DNA of 64,000 nucleotides from Bimastos eiseni (taxonomy: Eukaryota; Annelida; Clitellata; Crassiclitellata; Lumbricidae), in NCBI GenBank assembly GCA_959347315.1, contig OY365811.1:36973206-37037205 (forward strand), given 5' to 3'. Positions 1 to 10,900 of this stretch are shown one piece after another. The first letter of the stretch is position 1. Each line of letters opens with the position of its first letter. The position numbers were made by a program, and so were the translations under genes. The notes beneath the pieces were generated by a model. The model saw only the letters and a program-made list of their open reading frames with translations. It did no database searches and was not told where the DNA came from.

Positions 1-134
1 CAGGCAGGCAGACATATATATATATATATACAATATATTACATATATATCTGTCTAGGGCTCGAAAATTTCGTCGGCGGGCCTGCGAGCAACTTGGCCGG
101 TTACAAGGTATTTATGAATAGTGTATACATATCT

Positions 135-350
135 GAGGTGTAACAAGGTTTTGAGAAGTGGTGGGGCGTAAATAAAAAAATATCCCCAGAAATTTGAAAA
201 ACGAGGGGCATAAGTAATCTTAACAAAAGTCATCTTAAAAAGCCATTGGAGACACATAAAAAGAACCGATTTGGGGTCACATGGGGGGGGGGGCAATGAG
301 CACTAAAACTGGGGGGCTTTGCCCCAGTTTTGAAACGGTGCCCCCCCCCC
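135..350 (+). mobile_element. MITE 'GGTGTAACAAG' family, copy 1 (3' end lost)
   Basis: This segment starts GAGGTGTAACAAGGTTTTGA and runs through conserved blocks (the phrase AAAAAGCCATT, a G-rich stretch, the phrase GAGCACTAAAACTGG). The same blocks occur in the same order in the element at 4107-4394. The right terminus seen in that copy (GCTTGTTACACCC) is not found here; similarity stops in a poly-C run near 350. It is a non-coding, probably non-autonomous DNA element. The short open frames over it have no coding features. Confidence 0.6.
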
Positions 351-929
351 CCTGATACATACCGCCACACCACCGTATCCCCTCCAGTAACCTCCACACT
401 TAGATATACGTATATTGATATTATGAATGCAGTATATCATATATAATGAATATATATATATTATATATACAAATATATCGCTGAAACACACACAGAGGCA
501 TATATACACCCAGGTGCGTGTCTTATATTACAATATACACACTATTATTTGTTATCATTTCGAGCAGACATTTCACAACATTACGACGTCATTCAGTTGC
601 CTTAAAAGCTTTATCGACAACAGATGGCTATCTATGACCATTTCCGAGAAAGCGTTTGTATGGTTTATTTACCAGGTGCACGCAATCCCATGGCCCTGGC
701 CAACCCGTCTCAATGAAGGGGGAGGACGAACACCCGAAAGACCCCGTCACGTTGCTCATCCCTAATCGTGTCTTTCACTCTCTGCTTCACCATTTTCACT
801 TTATACTATAAACCGAATTTTCAGTTCATAGATAACTGCATATGCCTTTGTAGTGAATAATATTGGGTTAAGCATTTATAGATAAGTGTATAAGTCATAT
901 ATAATATTATATGTATATATATGTTATTG

Positions 930-948
930 TTCTCTGTCTCTCTCTGTC

Positions 949-1021
<73 letters not shown>
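930..1021. repeat. Compound microsatellite (TCTG)n-(TC)n-(TA)n
   Basis: A run of TCTG/CTGT units passes directly into (TC)n and then (TA)n, all uninterrupted simple sequence. No gene features flank it. The stretch from about 351 to 929, and 1022 to 1415 after it, is AT-rich and holds no recognisable gene or repeat. Confidence 0.85.
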
Positions 1022-1895
1022 CCCATCGCCCTATACTAACATGGTCGTCTCAATAATATGCTATTTCAGGAAAATGACAAACGTGTTCGTTATCTGAGTC
1101 TTCCCTCAGTCGTCGTATTCGAAAATCGTGAACAGCGTCCGAATCGACCGGTTAAGTCTGTCAGCCCCTCGCAAACCATTTGTTTTGTCCAAACCCCGGA
1201 AGCTCATCACTGGAGTTCGACGAGAGATGATCAACATCGAGGAGAAACCTATCGTTCAGACTGTGTCGGTCTCTGTAATCGTAATCGCAAAGTCAACATT
1301 TCTACAGCGCCCACAAAAGCGAATATCGCGGAAACCATCTTGCTCACAGGCGCTTAATCGAAAAATTCGATAGACATTGGGTCAAAATGCAGAGAGTCAG
1401 ACAGGCAGACGGCTAAGGGCCCATCCACATATTACTTACGCAAAAAATCGGATGTTCGGACCTTCCTTCCCCTGTTGCACTGCGTACATTTCGTGGACCC
1501 TTCCCCCATGCGTACGTACATTTGAGCTCTACCCCTACCCCAACGCAAAGGTTAAACAGTTAAAAACATCTATTAGACATTGATTTACCACAGGCTGTTT
1601 AGTTTTGTTAAGCAGCATATTTAACAGCTTAAATTTGTTAACTGTTATGAGGATATAAAACACTAACACAACTTGCATTTGAAATCGTTTTAATGCTATA
1701 TAAAATTGATTAAGCAAGAATATAGTCTGTGATTAGGTTTACAGTTCTGATTTTCATATTTTGTATTGTGGACGTCATAATTAGACAGTTATATTTGCCT
1801 ACGTACATATATTTGGGACCGCCTCCCCAACCATTCGCACCCGTACGTAAAATGGCCGAAATTTTAAACCCCATCCCTTCGCTGCGTACGTAATA

Positions 1896-3277
1896 CACGG
1901 TGATTCATTAAAAAACGTACCTTACATAGGTTAGCATAACTCAGGTAAATGACCATTAATTTTAATGAAATTTCAGAATAATGATGCTTGATATTCTATT
2001 CAAGTGCTACATAAATCATTTGACACACCAAGCTAAAATGACGTAACGCGATTGACGAAACTAATGACGTCACGAAAATATCGCGAAAAAATGGTGTTTA
2101 CCGAAGAGGATAAACAATTTGTTACATTCTTACGAAAGAATAAAAAGTACAGTGCAAAACGTTTTCTAAAGAAATTTCCTGATAAAGAGTGGACTCTTGG
2201 TGGATTAAATGCGTTACTTTCAAAGATCGACAAAACTGGGTTTTTCCATCGTCGACCAGGCAGCGGCCGCCCGCGTACGGCAGCAACAACCGACAATGCT
2301 GAAAAGGTTGAATCGCTGGTGCTCAGCCAGGAAGATATGCCGCAAACGCATCGCACACAGAGACAAATTGCTCGAGAAATAGGAATCAGTCAGACATCAG
2401 TTTGGAGAATTGTCAAGAATGATTTACATTTGCGATGTTTAAAGAAACGACACGCTCAAGAACTCACAGCAGCCAACAAGCAAGCAAGATTGACACGTTC
2501 CCGTCAGCTACTGAGGTTGTATCCTGCAAGCTTAGTGAATTTCATTTGGTTTACTGATGAGAAATTGTTTACTGTGGCATCACCCAGTAACAGTCAGAAT
2601 GATCGTATTTATGTCTCAGCCGGTACAAGGAAGAGAGACGTTCCAGCAAATCGTCTTTTGCGGACTCGACCAACTTTCAGCAAGTCCCTTATGGTATCTG
2701 TCGGGGTATCTGCACTCGGTCGTACAAACATCCATTTCATCGAACCAGGTGTTAAGATTAATGGACAATATTACAGAGATGTTCTACTAATGCAGGGTCT
2801 CTTGCCTGACATTCGTGAGATAACGGAGTATTTCATCTTCCAGCAGGATAGCGCTCCTGCGCACAGAGCTCGGGAGACCGTTGCGTTACTCGAAACTGAA
2901 ACACCTGATTTCATCCCGCCTAATTACTGGCCACCTAATAGCCCTGATTTGAATCCAGTGGACTATAAGATATGGAGCGTCATGCAGGAAAAAGTCTACA
3001 GAAATCGAATACATGATGTCGACGAGTTGCGTCACCGAATTGTGGAGGTATGGGATGAAATGGATCAGCGCATCATTGATGAGTCAGTCAGGCAGTGGCG
3101 TAGGCGTCTTCGCGCGTGTGTTACTGCCCGAGGGGGTCAATTTGAACATAAACTGTAACTTTCTTCCTATTCAGAACTGATTCCTCTATGTTCACTTAAA
3201 ATTTTTTTGACATAAACCGATATTTGACGGAGTTACAATTAAATATCTAGGGGTACGTTTTTTAATGAATCACCGTG
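1896..3277 (+). mobile_element. Complete Tc1/mariner transposon, DD37D type
   Basis: The element begins CACGGTGATTCATTAAAAAA and ends with the inverted complement (…TTTTTTAATGAATCACCGTG). The terminal inverted repeats are about 28 bp and virtually identical. A TA dinucleotide lies on each side (1894-1895 and 3278-3279), the duplication expected for this superfamily. One uninterrupted transposase frame occupies most of the interior. Its 1,382-bp size is normal for mariners. The intact frame and near-identical termini suggest a young insertion; it sits inside an older MITE. Confidence 0.95.
2064..3158 (+). CDS. Mariner transposase (DD37D, maT-like)
   Basis: This frame encodes a 364-residue transposase that would bind the element's inverted repeats and perform cut-and-paste transposition into TA sites. 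Numbering is from the ATG at 2064; the frame stays open four codons upstream but only to a TTG. The N-terminal half holds two helix-turn-helix regions (about residues 20-60 and 95-125) separated by a GRPR-type basic linker (RRPGSGRPRTA). The catalytic domain shows D165 (in WFTDEKLF), D262 (in FQQDSAPAH) and D300 (in SPDLNPVDYKIW). With 37 residues between the second and third acidic residues it is a DD37D enzyme, as in the maT lineage, rather than the DD34D of classical mariners. No stop codon or frameshift is present, so the protein may be functional. It has no relation to the host genes nearby. Confidence 0.95.
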   Translation: MTSRKYREKMVFTEEDKQFVTFLRKNKKYSAKRFLKKFPDKEWTLGGLNALLSKIDKTGFFHRRPGSGRPRTAATTDNAEKVESLVLSQEDMPQTHRTQRQIAREIGISQTSVWRIVKNDLHLRCLKKRHAQELTAANKQARLTRSRQLLRLYPASLVNFIWFTDEKLFTVASPSNSQNDRIYVSAGTRKRDVPANRLLRTRPTFSKSLMVSVGVSALGRTNIHFIEPGVKINGQYYRDVLLMQGLLPDIREITEYFIFQQDSAPAHRARETVALLETETPDFIPPNYWPPNSPDLNPVDYKIWSVMQEKVYRNRIHDVDELRHRIVEVWDEMDQRIIDESVRQWRRRLRACVTARGGQFEHKL

Positions 3278-3293
3278 TATATAGACGGCCCCT

Positions 3294-4106
3294 AAGGTGG
3301 ATGGTGCTTAGAGTTGAAACACTGAGTGAGGGCAGAGGGAAAGATGGTGAGTCAGGTTAGGAGTACTAGTTAATACCGGAAGTGCTTAATACAAGTTGCA
3401 TGGCTTCTACTATAGACCAGAGAGTATAGATAGACTAGTAGACCATAGCATAGGTTCTAACTAAAGCTCTGGCGCACCAATAAAGTTAAATTTCCAATGT
3501 AGCAACTAACAAGCTACTGAACAGCGAAAGAATGAGAATTTTTAAAGTTTTTTTACACACTAAAATAAAATACTGGTTACAGAAAGCCGTCTGGAACCGG
3601 AAATTGCAATTTTCTTAACGGAGGTGGAAGCATGCGAGTACTCGAGTTAAATAATTACTCGAGTAACTTTTGGAGTCGAGTACTCACGAGTACTCGGGTT
3701 CACGCGGCAGCCTTAGCTGTGGTCATCCGCACTGTCCAATTTGCCGGAGGGGAGATCAGAGGGCTGAATCTCTCAACTTCAGCTATAAGCTACTAGGGCA
3801 TTGATGAGAGCGGAATTCTTCTGCAGGATATATCGTACCCGTCAACTTATTGAACAATAGCTTACCAATAATTATTCACATGCTAGGCCAACAAATTTTC
3901 ACTTCCCACGAAAATTCAGATCATCACTTTCATGCGAATACTGTGAATTGTGAATGCTGAATTTTGAATTTATGATCCGGGCTCAACCACAAACAGAGAT
4001 ACGTATCACCAAAAACAAACACAGTCCACCTAATAGCTAACTCTATTCAGTGAGGTTATGTTTACTGCGGTTGTTGGGGACGAGTCCGCGAAGTAGATTT
4101 CAAGCA
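3294..4106. other. No gene seen; short hAT-like remnant
   Basis: No convincing coding sequence. Positions 3632-3705 are rich in the palindromic words GAGTACTCG and ACTCGAGTA, a composition typical of the ends of degraded hAT-type elements, but no inverted partner was found. Confidence 0.4.
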
Positions 4107-4394
4107 GAGGTGTAACAAGGTTTTGAAAAGTGGGTGGGGGGCATAATTTCAACAATATTGCGCTAAGCGTACACAAATTTTTTTGCCCCCCCCTTTTTGA
4201 ATTTGCCCCCGGAAATTTGAAAAATGGGTGTGGCACAAACTATTTGAACAAAGGTAATCTTAAAAAGCCATTAGATAAACATAAAAAAGAACTGACTTGG
4301 GGGCACATGAGGGGTACTGAGCACTAAAACTGGGAGGGCTTCCCCCCAGTTTTGAAACTGGGGGTGCCCTCTGTCCCCCGCTTGTTACACCCTT
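4107..4394 (+). mobile_element. MITE 'GGTGTAACAAG' family, copy 2 (both ends)
   Basis: The left end AGAGGTGTAACAAGG is the approximate inverted complement of the right end GCTTGTTACACCCTTG, giving terminal repeats of about 12-14 bp. The interior carries G/C homopolymer runs and the blocks shared with the copy at 135-350. The length is 288 bp and there is no coding capacity. No clear target duplication could be seen. Confidence 0.65.
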
Positions 4395-4640
4395 GGTTTT
4401 ATGTGTATAAGCTACTGAATGAAAAATTAGGTTATTTTGATTTTTAGTAAAAACTTACATAGAAAAACCGATACTTAATTGTTCTTGAAAAGCAAAAATC
4501 AACATCGCGGCGATTGCTAATACGGTTTAGGTCAATTGCTGTACCAACTTGACATTCACGTAGACCTAATATTCTAATCGCGCTATGCATCAGTTTCAAA
4601 ACTTTTAAAGCTATACACAATAAACGACAAAACAGTCTGC

Positions 4641-4958
4641 ATGTGGCTCATTTTTCTTTTTGATAGAGTACGTGTCTGCGTCCTTGTCATCGTGTGCTTG
4701 GGGTTTGGCGCAGCGGCAAACGGGAATTTCGAGGAAAATTCCCACCCCTCCACCTCCATTCATTTTCTCAGCGACAGAAAAGATAACACCCAGCAATATT
4801 TCATAGACGTGATTTCTGGTTATCAGGGTCCACCCTATATGCAGGGGTACGAAATGGCACGACACCCATTCAAACGGGAAGCAGTTGTCAATGATATCAC
4901 CCGATCAATTCGATGGAAAAAAATGAGCAGAGGGGTCGAAGCCATGCCGTCGCTGTAG
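4641..4958 (+). CDS. Hypothetical small ORF with signal-peptide-like start
   Basis: This is a 105-codon frame from an ATG, in a region otherwise without genes. The first ~27 residues contain a hydrophobic core (VCVLVIVCLGFGAAA) followed by AAANG, resembling a signal peptide and cleavage site. The rest is polar, with a Lys-Arg pair at about residue 79 (HPFKREAVV) of the kind used in prohormone processing. No cysteines remain after the putative signal and no family is recognised. No splice context or codon bias supports it, so it may be a chance frame. Confidence 0.2.
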   Translation: MWLIFLFDRVRVCVLVIVCLGFGAAANGNFEENSHPSTSIHFLSDRKDNTQQYFIDVISGYQGPPYMQGYEMARHPFKREAVVNDITRSIRWKKMSRGVEAMPSL

Positions 4959-6985
4959 AAAAATGTGAAGCCTATCGTTGTATGGGTTAAATGGATTGGA
5001 TTGACTTGACGCCGATGAACCTCGAGATAGCCAGCCAATAGTAGCTACATGTAACGTGGAGTTCTTGAGGCCAGTATTCTTATTGGCTAGCCTATTGGTA
5101 CATTTGCATATTTAGGCCTAGGACCTAAACGTAGATTAACAGATGCAGAACCTAAACTAAAAATCGGACAATTTTGCAACGGTTGCTACATGGATTATGG
5201 TCAAATGCATTGGTTGAATTGCATACCATGCAGAGCATGGATTCGATCTCCAAATCTCTAAACATCTTAGCTTAATTGGCGAATCTAGGTCTATAACTGA
5301 TACCATCACCATTTGCAATTCGGATAAGCATAAAGTGTGAAACACGGAGCATATGGTCAATTGTTGTCACAGAAACATAATATTCAAATGACGGGTCTGG
5401 ATAATATACTTTTTTAGGTGGCGCAGCTAGTGAGTCTCAAACTCGGGGCATCGGATCTCGGATCTAGCTGAATTTAACCAATATTGGAATTGAAGCCGAC
5501 CTCGATAAACAAATCTGAACCAGGGATTTGCGATTTGAAACCCAACCTCTCGCTAGCCAGACTATATCAGCTGTGCAAGTAGTTGGAGCCATAACGTCCA
5601 TAACGTGCGACTAAAACATGCGGGATTGCCCCGACGAACTGATCCCATACGACTGTCGACGGTTTTCAGTTAATCAGAATTCAGGAATGCCTCTCTACCT
5701 AAGAATAGGTTTTCTGTATGCCATTTGTATGGGCCGTTAGTGCCAAAGACTGCGGCTCCAAGCAAGACCTTCATTCGAAAAACGGGGCAATATACGCTCT
5801 CCGAAAGACTTCGGTTAATACCCAACTCCGTTTCCATTCGCTGATAAAGAACCAAGTGAATTAATTGACTGAGCAATTAACCAGTTAGCATGCAACACGT
5901 GCAAATTCGGCAGATGGAAGGACACCTCTCGCGCATCCCGTATTAATGTGTGGCTCCATTTCGCGTCTTTCCAGCAGTCGACTGCCCACGCAAGGACAAG
6001 CGCACCGATAAAAGAATGTCTCCCCTAGTTTACAGATTCCGTTTCGGTTAGTTAGTTAATTGCAGTTTAACGACACTGTGTGATAACAAAGTTCATTAAC
6101 GTCACCCTCCTCCTTTATCCATGCTTGGGAGTGCAAACAGCGGGGAAGTTTCGGCGTAATTTTTGATTCTTTATAGCTTCGAACTTTGTGATTCCTTACT
6201 TTGTTGCAGTACAGCACATTCTTACAGTACCCCGTACGTTAAGCCTGTTCCTCCGGTTGGTTGTTATCCTGGTCAAGGGAGAGCCGCCGACCTCCGTTCA
6301 TTATTCACCGGCAAAGGATAAGACGGATAGAGGGAGTGACGCGTAATCCCCTCGGTCGATCGCCCCCAATCAGAGGAATTTAAAGCACCTCCGGTCTAAT
6401 ACCATTGGGTCGAAGCAATTGCATGGTCAGTGGCGACCAACCTGATTTTTCACCGGTGTCCCTTTAGCTGTTTGTGTAAATGTCCCGTCCAATATCCGTC
6501 AAAACAGTCGTTCGTCTAAATGTTCGCTGTACCGAAGCAACACACGTCATTTGCAGACGGAAACGGACGAATGATTGATGAAACATACCGATGGGGCCGT
6601 GGTTACGGTTACATGAATAGCCTACGCCAACAGTAGGCTTTAGGGCATATTAACGACCAAGCAGAACACAGTTCGTTGAAGGACCCGGCAATACTACACA
6701 AGCGAGCAAAACACATAACAGAATCTAAAGCAAAGATCCGCTGCTTGTGGAAAATTCCTGCCAAGCGAGGAACACATCCTACAGTTCAAAAGCACTGGAG
6801 GTAGGCCTATACATGGAGAAACTCTAACAGTCTACTGAACCTGACATTTCCCTTATGATATGTTGATATCACTTCAAGTGAAATGAGAATCAGTTTATAG
6901 TATCCCAATAGAACACGCCGTTTGTCCTCTCCTCAGTCATCGAGTGTTAGGGGGTTTAAACCCTTAAAAGCAACTGTTCTAAACG
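4959..6985. other. No gene seen; possible tRNA-derived SINE scrap
   Basis: About 2 kb without recognisable coding sequence, downstream of the HMCES stop codon (HMCES runs on the minus strand, so part of this is its 3' UTR). Positions 5213-5250 read like the 3' half of a tRNA, with a B-box-like GGATTCGATCTCC, suggesting a SINE fragment. No polyadenylation signal could be assigned with confidence. Confidence 0.35.
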
Positions 6986-7863
6986 TTAGGGTCTCACTTT
7001 TTTTTCAGCTCCCCCCACTTCATCCTCCGATTTCCGCTTGACTTCACCCGTTCCTGTTTTGAGCCAAGCCTGCATGAAACTCCCACTGGCCGATATCTTC
7101 TTGGGTGGAGCTGACCTTAAACAACAATCAATAAAAATTCCATACTTTAATTTCTAAGTAACAAAGGTCTACATTGAGTAGATATTTTAGGGTGATATAA
7201 AGCCTATTCTTACGTTGCATTAAATTTACAAATGCTGTCAATCAAACACTACGTCATTTATGTACGATAAACTAGTATAAAAGGCCCTATGCATAAAAAA
7301 ATAAACACAATGGATCCTTCATAATTTAAAATTTTACCAAAATATGAAAATAGACAGGAAAATTTTGATAAAAAGGACTTTAAAAAGTTCCATAACGGAT
7401 CGCTCATTATTTAGCTCAAATCTAAAACTGACAGGAGAATTCAGACATAGGCCTACTTGTAGACTTAATATGTCTCAATGACACAACTACTGTCTTTGTA
7501 ATAGAAAAAAGAAACATGCTGCTAATATACTAATTAGTTCATTTGAAGAAAAATCAGACAAGCACAGATTTTAGATCAAAGGAAAAGATCAAGGATCAAA
7601 TCTAACGTGAGATCAATTTCCTGGATGCATTCGGGTGAATGGTTGCGAGAATCGTTCACATAAGCCGAAGAAACCGGATGATATTTCAAACAGTTTGTCG
7701 GCCGTATAAGCTGTAACGCCTGTGCAAACACGATCATCGCCAATTAATTCAGTTCTTCTATAAATAGCCCTACAGCTGTTAAAGCAGGAAACATAAGACT
7801 TGAGCATTTAAGTCGATCACTAACAATTACCCAGTGCCATCGTCTGATGTCTGTTCATCAGAA

Positions 7864-7916
<53 letters not shown>

Positions 7917-10900
7917 CCAGGGCTTGAAGTGGAGAAATAGAGGTGCCGGTGTGGTTACAAGAACCATCCCCTCTCCGACTCTTTGACCTGGAGAAGTACC
8001 GGTATGCTTGCAATCGGCCAGGAGAGGTGCAGGTATGTCATACATACATACATACAAACAAACAAACATACATACATCCTGCTGGTACAGCAAATATGGA
8101 AACAAGGTTTATGACCAACGCACTCGTCTACTTGCTTATTTCAAAATCGCTGAGGGGTGAAGAAAAAGTGACACCCTTTCCATAAATCAGAGGCTTGGAC
8201 GAGACGGCAAAAGACACATCCTGAAGCTGTGCTGAAATTGGCGCAGTAAAAGTTTATCGTTTTCTGCATGGAACATCGACCTTTGCTGCCTGAATCATAT
8301 CTGGCGAATTAGACGCAGAAGTGAATTAGTTCCTAAGCCACGTACCAGATGGCGAGCGAGCGACTGCACGCCTTTCATTACAAATGGCCGCAAATTGACA
8401 TGCCTGTGTTAGCGTGTTCAAGTTATTCGATGTCAGTGGCAGCTATACAGAGGGTTGGGGATGGGTGTGGGAGGGGGCAATCGAGTCGGTTGCCCCACGG
8501 ATTTTAATCCACTTTCAGTCTTGAGGATACCAGACATCTAACCGTCCCCTCTATTAGGCTCCCTAGCCCCTCCATGAAAAAGTGTAGAATCGCCATAGGC
8601 AGCATCCTCAGGTACAAGGGCGTTGGTATAGAGCGGAATTCTTCAAATTCTCATATGTTCACATCAGACTGCCTACCTAGTACCTACCCCCTGCGCTTCA
8701 CTTATGACAAATCGAACCCTGCTTGTAATTATCCATTAGTACAAATCCCACAAAAAGCACTACACTGATGATTCAAAGGAACAAGAAACAAAGACAACGC
8801 TATTTAAACCAGTGGACAGATGATGATATCAAAGGAGACATAACATCACAGGGAATGACACTAAAGGAAACAATCGACTAAACAGAGGACAGTAGAGGTC
8901 CTTTCTTCTTACCCATCGCCGCAAAATGGCTGGCATCAAGAACTGATGATTAATTGATATATAAAATAATAAATAATAATTTGAAGTAGAGATTAATTGA
9001 AGAATTACAGATCAGATATTTATAACTGTATAGTCTATCACGGGTTCCCAAATTTGGTGCATGCACCACGAGAGAGTGTGACACAAAGAAAATATGTCAT
9101 TTCAGGGGTACAACAAAGAAAGGGCACCAACGAGGGAAGTATGAATAATAAGAATATGTTGATAATAAATATATAATACATTTTTGAGCTTCTCATAGGA
9201 TAAATGTGGGTACGATCGCAACATTAGAAATGCCCTTCCATGTGAGATTGTAATTCTACAGTCACAAGTTTATGTACTGCTTCAAAATGCTAAAAAGTGA
9301 TATAATATTTCTGTATGAGTTGTCTTGTCTGTTCCATAGGGATAACTGCAATCAGACATTACACATGGACACTCAATGAGCTCAACAAATGCACCCTCTG
9401 CTCAAGTCTGTACGATGTTAAACATCAGATAAAACTAAATTATCACATCAGTCGACAAAACATATAAGGAAAGCAGAAGACATAGATGGTCCACTCCAAG
9501 CACCCACATACAATGACCCAACCAATGGGTCCTATGGATAATAATATATGGTCGCTAGGGGGTCGTCCATAAGGCACGTCTGCACAAAACTTTTTTCACC
9601 CCTAACCCATTGTCCACATTTGACTGACCCCCTGCTCACCCTTGCAGACGTCCGCATTACACATGTGTCAGCCACCAACCATTGCAACTGCTGATAATTA
9701 TTTTACTGCATCGCTTTTTAATAGACATTTATTGAAAAAAAGAGATTGAATAAAAGCTATGTAAAAAGACTCAAATTTTATAGAAGCTTATTTGCATGTA
9801 AGCTTCAATAATCATTCTCTAAAATGTGAAGTATAACCTAAAGCTACTAATGAACAACTAAGATTATGTCGTAACTAGCAGTACACGTGATTTTGGTGAT
9901 AGTTTAGCATGGGGACGTCTGCAGTCCATGATCCCTCCTCCCCTGTTCGCATTTCCCCTACTCCCCATCCCCTCATTGCAGACATCTTTTGTGGATGACC
10001 CCTTATCGGTAGATCACTGGGTTATCACATCGCAACCCAATTACAGAGACTGAAATGAATGGTCACAGTCTCTGGATTGAATTGCATCGATAAACACAAG
10101 ATTTGCCTACCACAACTTGCATGCTCGCCACTATAGCTCTTCCTGGATTCAATCTCTCCTACTCTTGGATTTAAACTGGCCTTACACCCTTGATTATGAC
10201 CATAGACTATGATCTCAAATGAATGGACCATGCAACTATGGCTTCTGCATTATGATTAGATTAGATAATGCATGCAATCGTGTGTTTATGCTGCACCAAT
10301 CAAATTTAAAATATGATGCATTCTTGTTAACCCTTTAACGACCAGCGTTGATTATGCCTTACGTTTTACTATGCGCTGGTTGTTAAAGGGTTAAGTCTAT
10401 GAGAATATGATTTATAGAAGTGCAACTGACCTTATCCAGAGGGTAAGATTTGTAGTCCAGCCAGCGATGAACCTCTTCCCTGCCATTTAGAATTGCCTTT
10501 AATCATCACAAAACATCGTAATACTAACCTTATATTTTGCCTCACAGGGTCAATTATTAACTTCACGTACTTTTATGCATATGTAAACTCAGTAACAACT
10601 CCATGCAATTAGTTATTAGTACACCTTCGATTTTTAGCTCATTTGGACTATACATGTCCAATAACAATTATTAAAATTTTTATATTAGAAATTTCCTCAG
10701 CGTGATGTCCTGTAGTTTTGAGAGATAAAGACAGGATACCAAAATAAATGTTATCTTGATATTTAATCATCATCAGTTACTACTATGCCATACAATGCAA
10801 TACAACAATAATTTGATATTTCCCTTCTTACAAATAGTTCAGAAGATTGCATTTTTATGGTGCTTGATTTGACGGATGGCATATCTGTCAAATCAAGCCA

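Larger units (their letters stand above)
1416..3293 (+). mobile_element. MITE 'GGGCCCATCC' family, copy A, split by a mariner
   Basis: The left end reads AGGGCCCATCCACATATTAC and the right end ACGGCCCCT. Together they match two uninterrupted copies at 25447-25928 and 36451-36926. The left part (1416-1895) aligns with those copies nearly to their right terminus. A 1,382-bp mariner then interrupts it, and the last 14 bp of the MITE follow at 3280-3293. Without the mariner the copy is about 490 bp. Terminal inverted repeats of about 25 bp (GGCCRTCCACATATTACGTA-type) and the absence of coding capacity point to a non-autonomous DNA transposon; the superfamily is not recognised. Confidence 0.85.

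Noticed and set aside
10025..10231. 68-codon minus-strand frame next to the MITE
   Set aside because: No family features; between HMCES exons but out of agreement with splice phases and the HMCES alignment.
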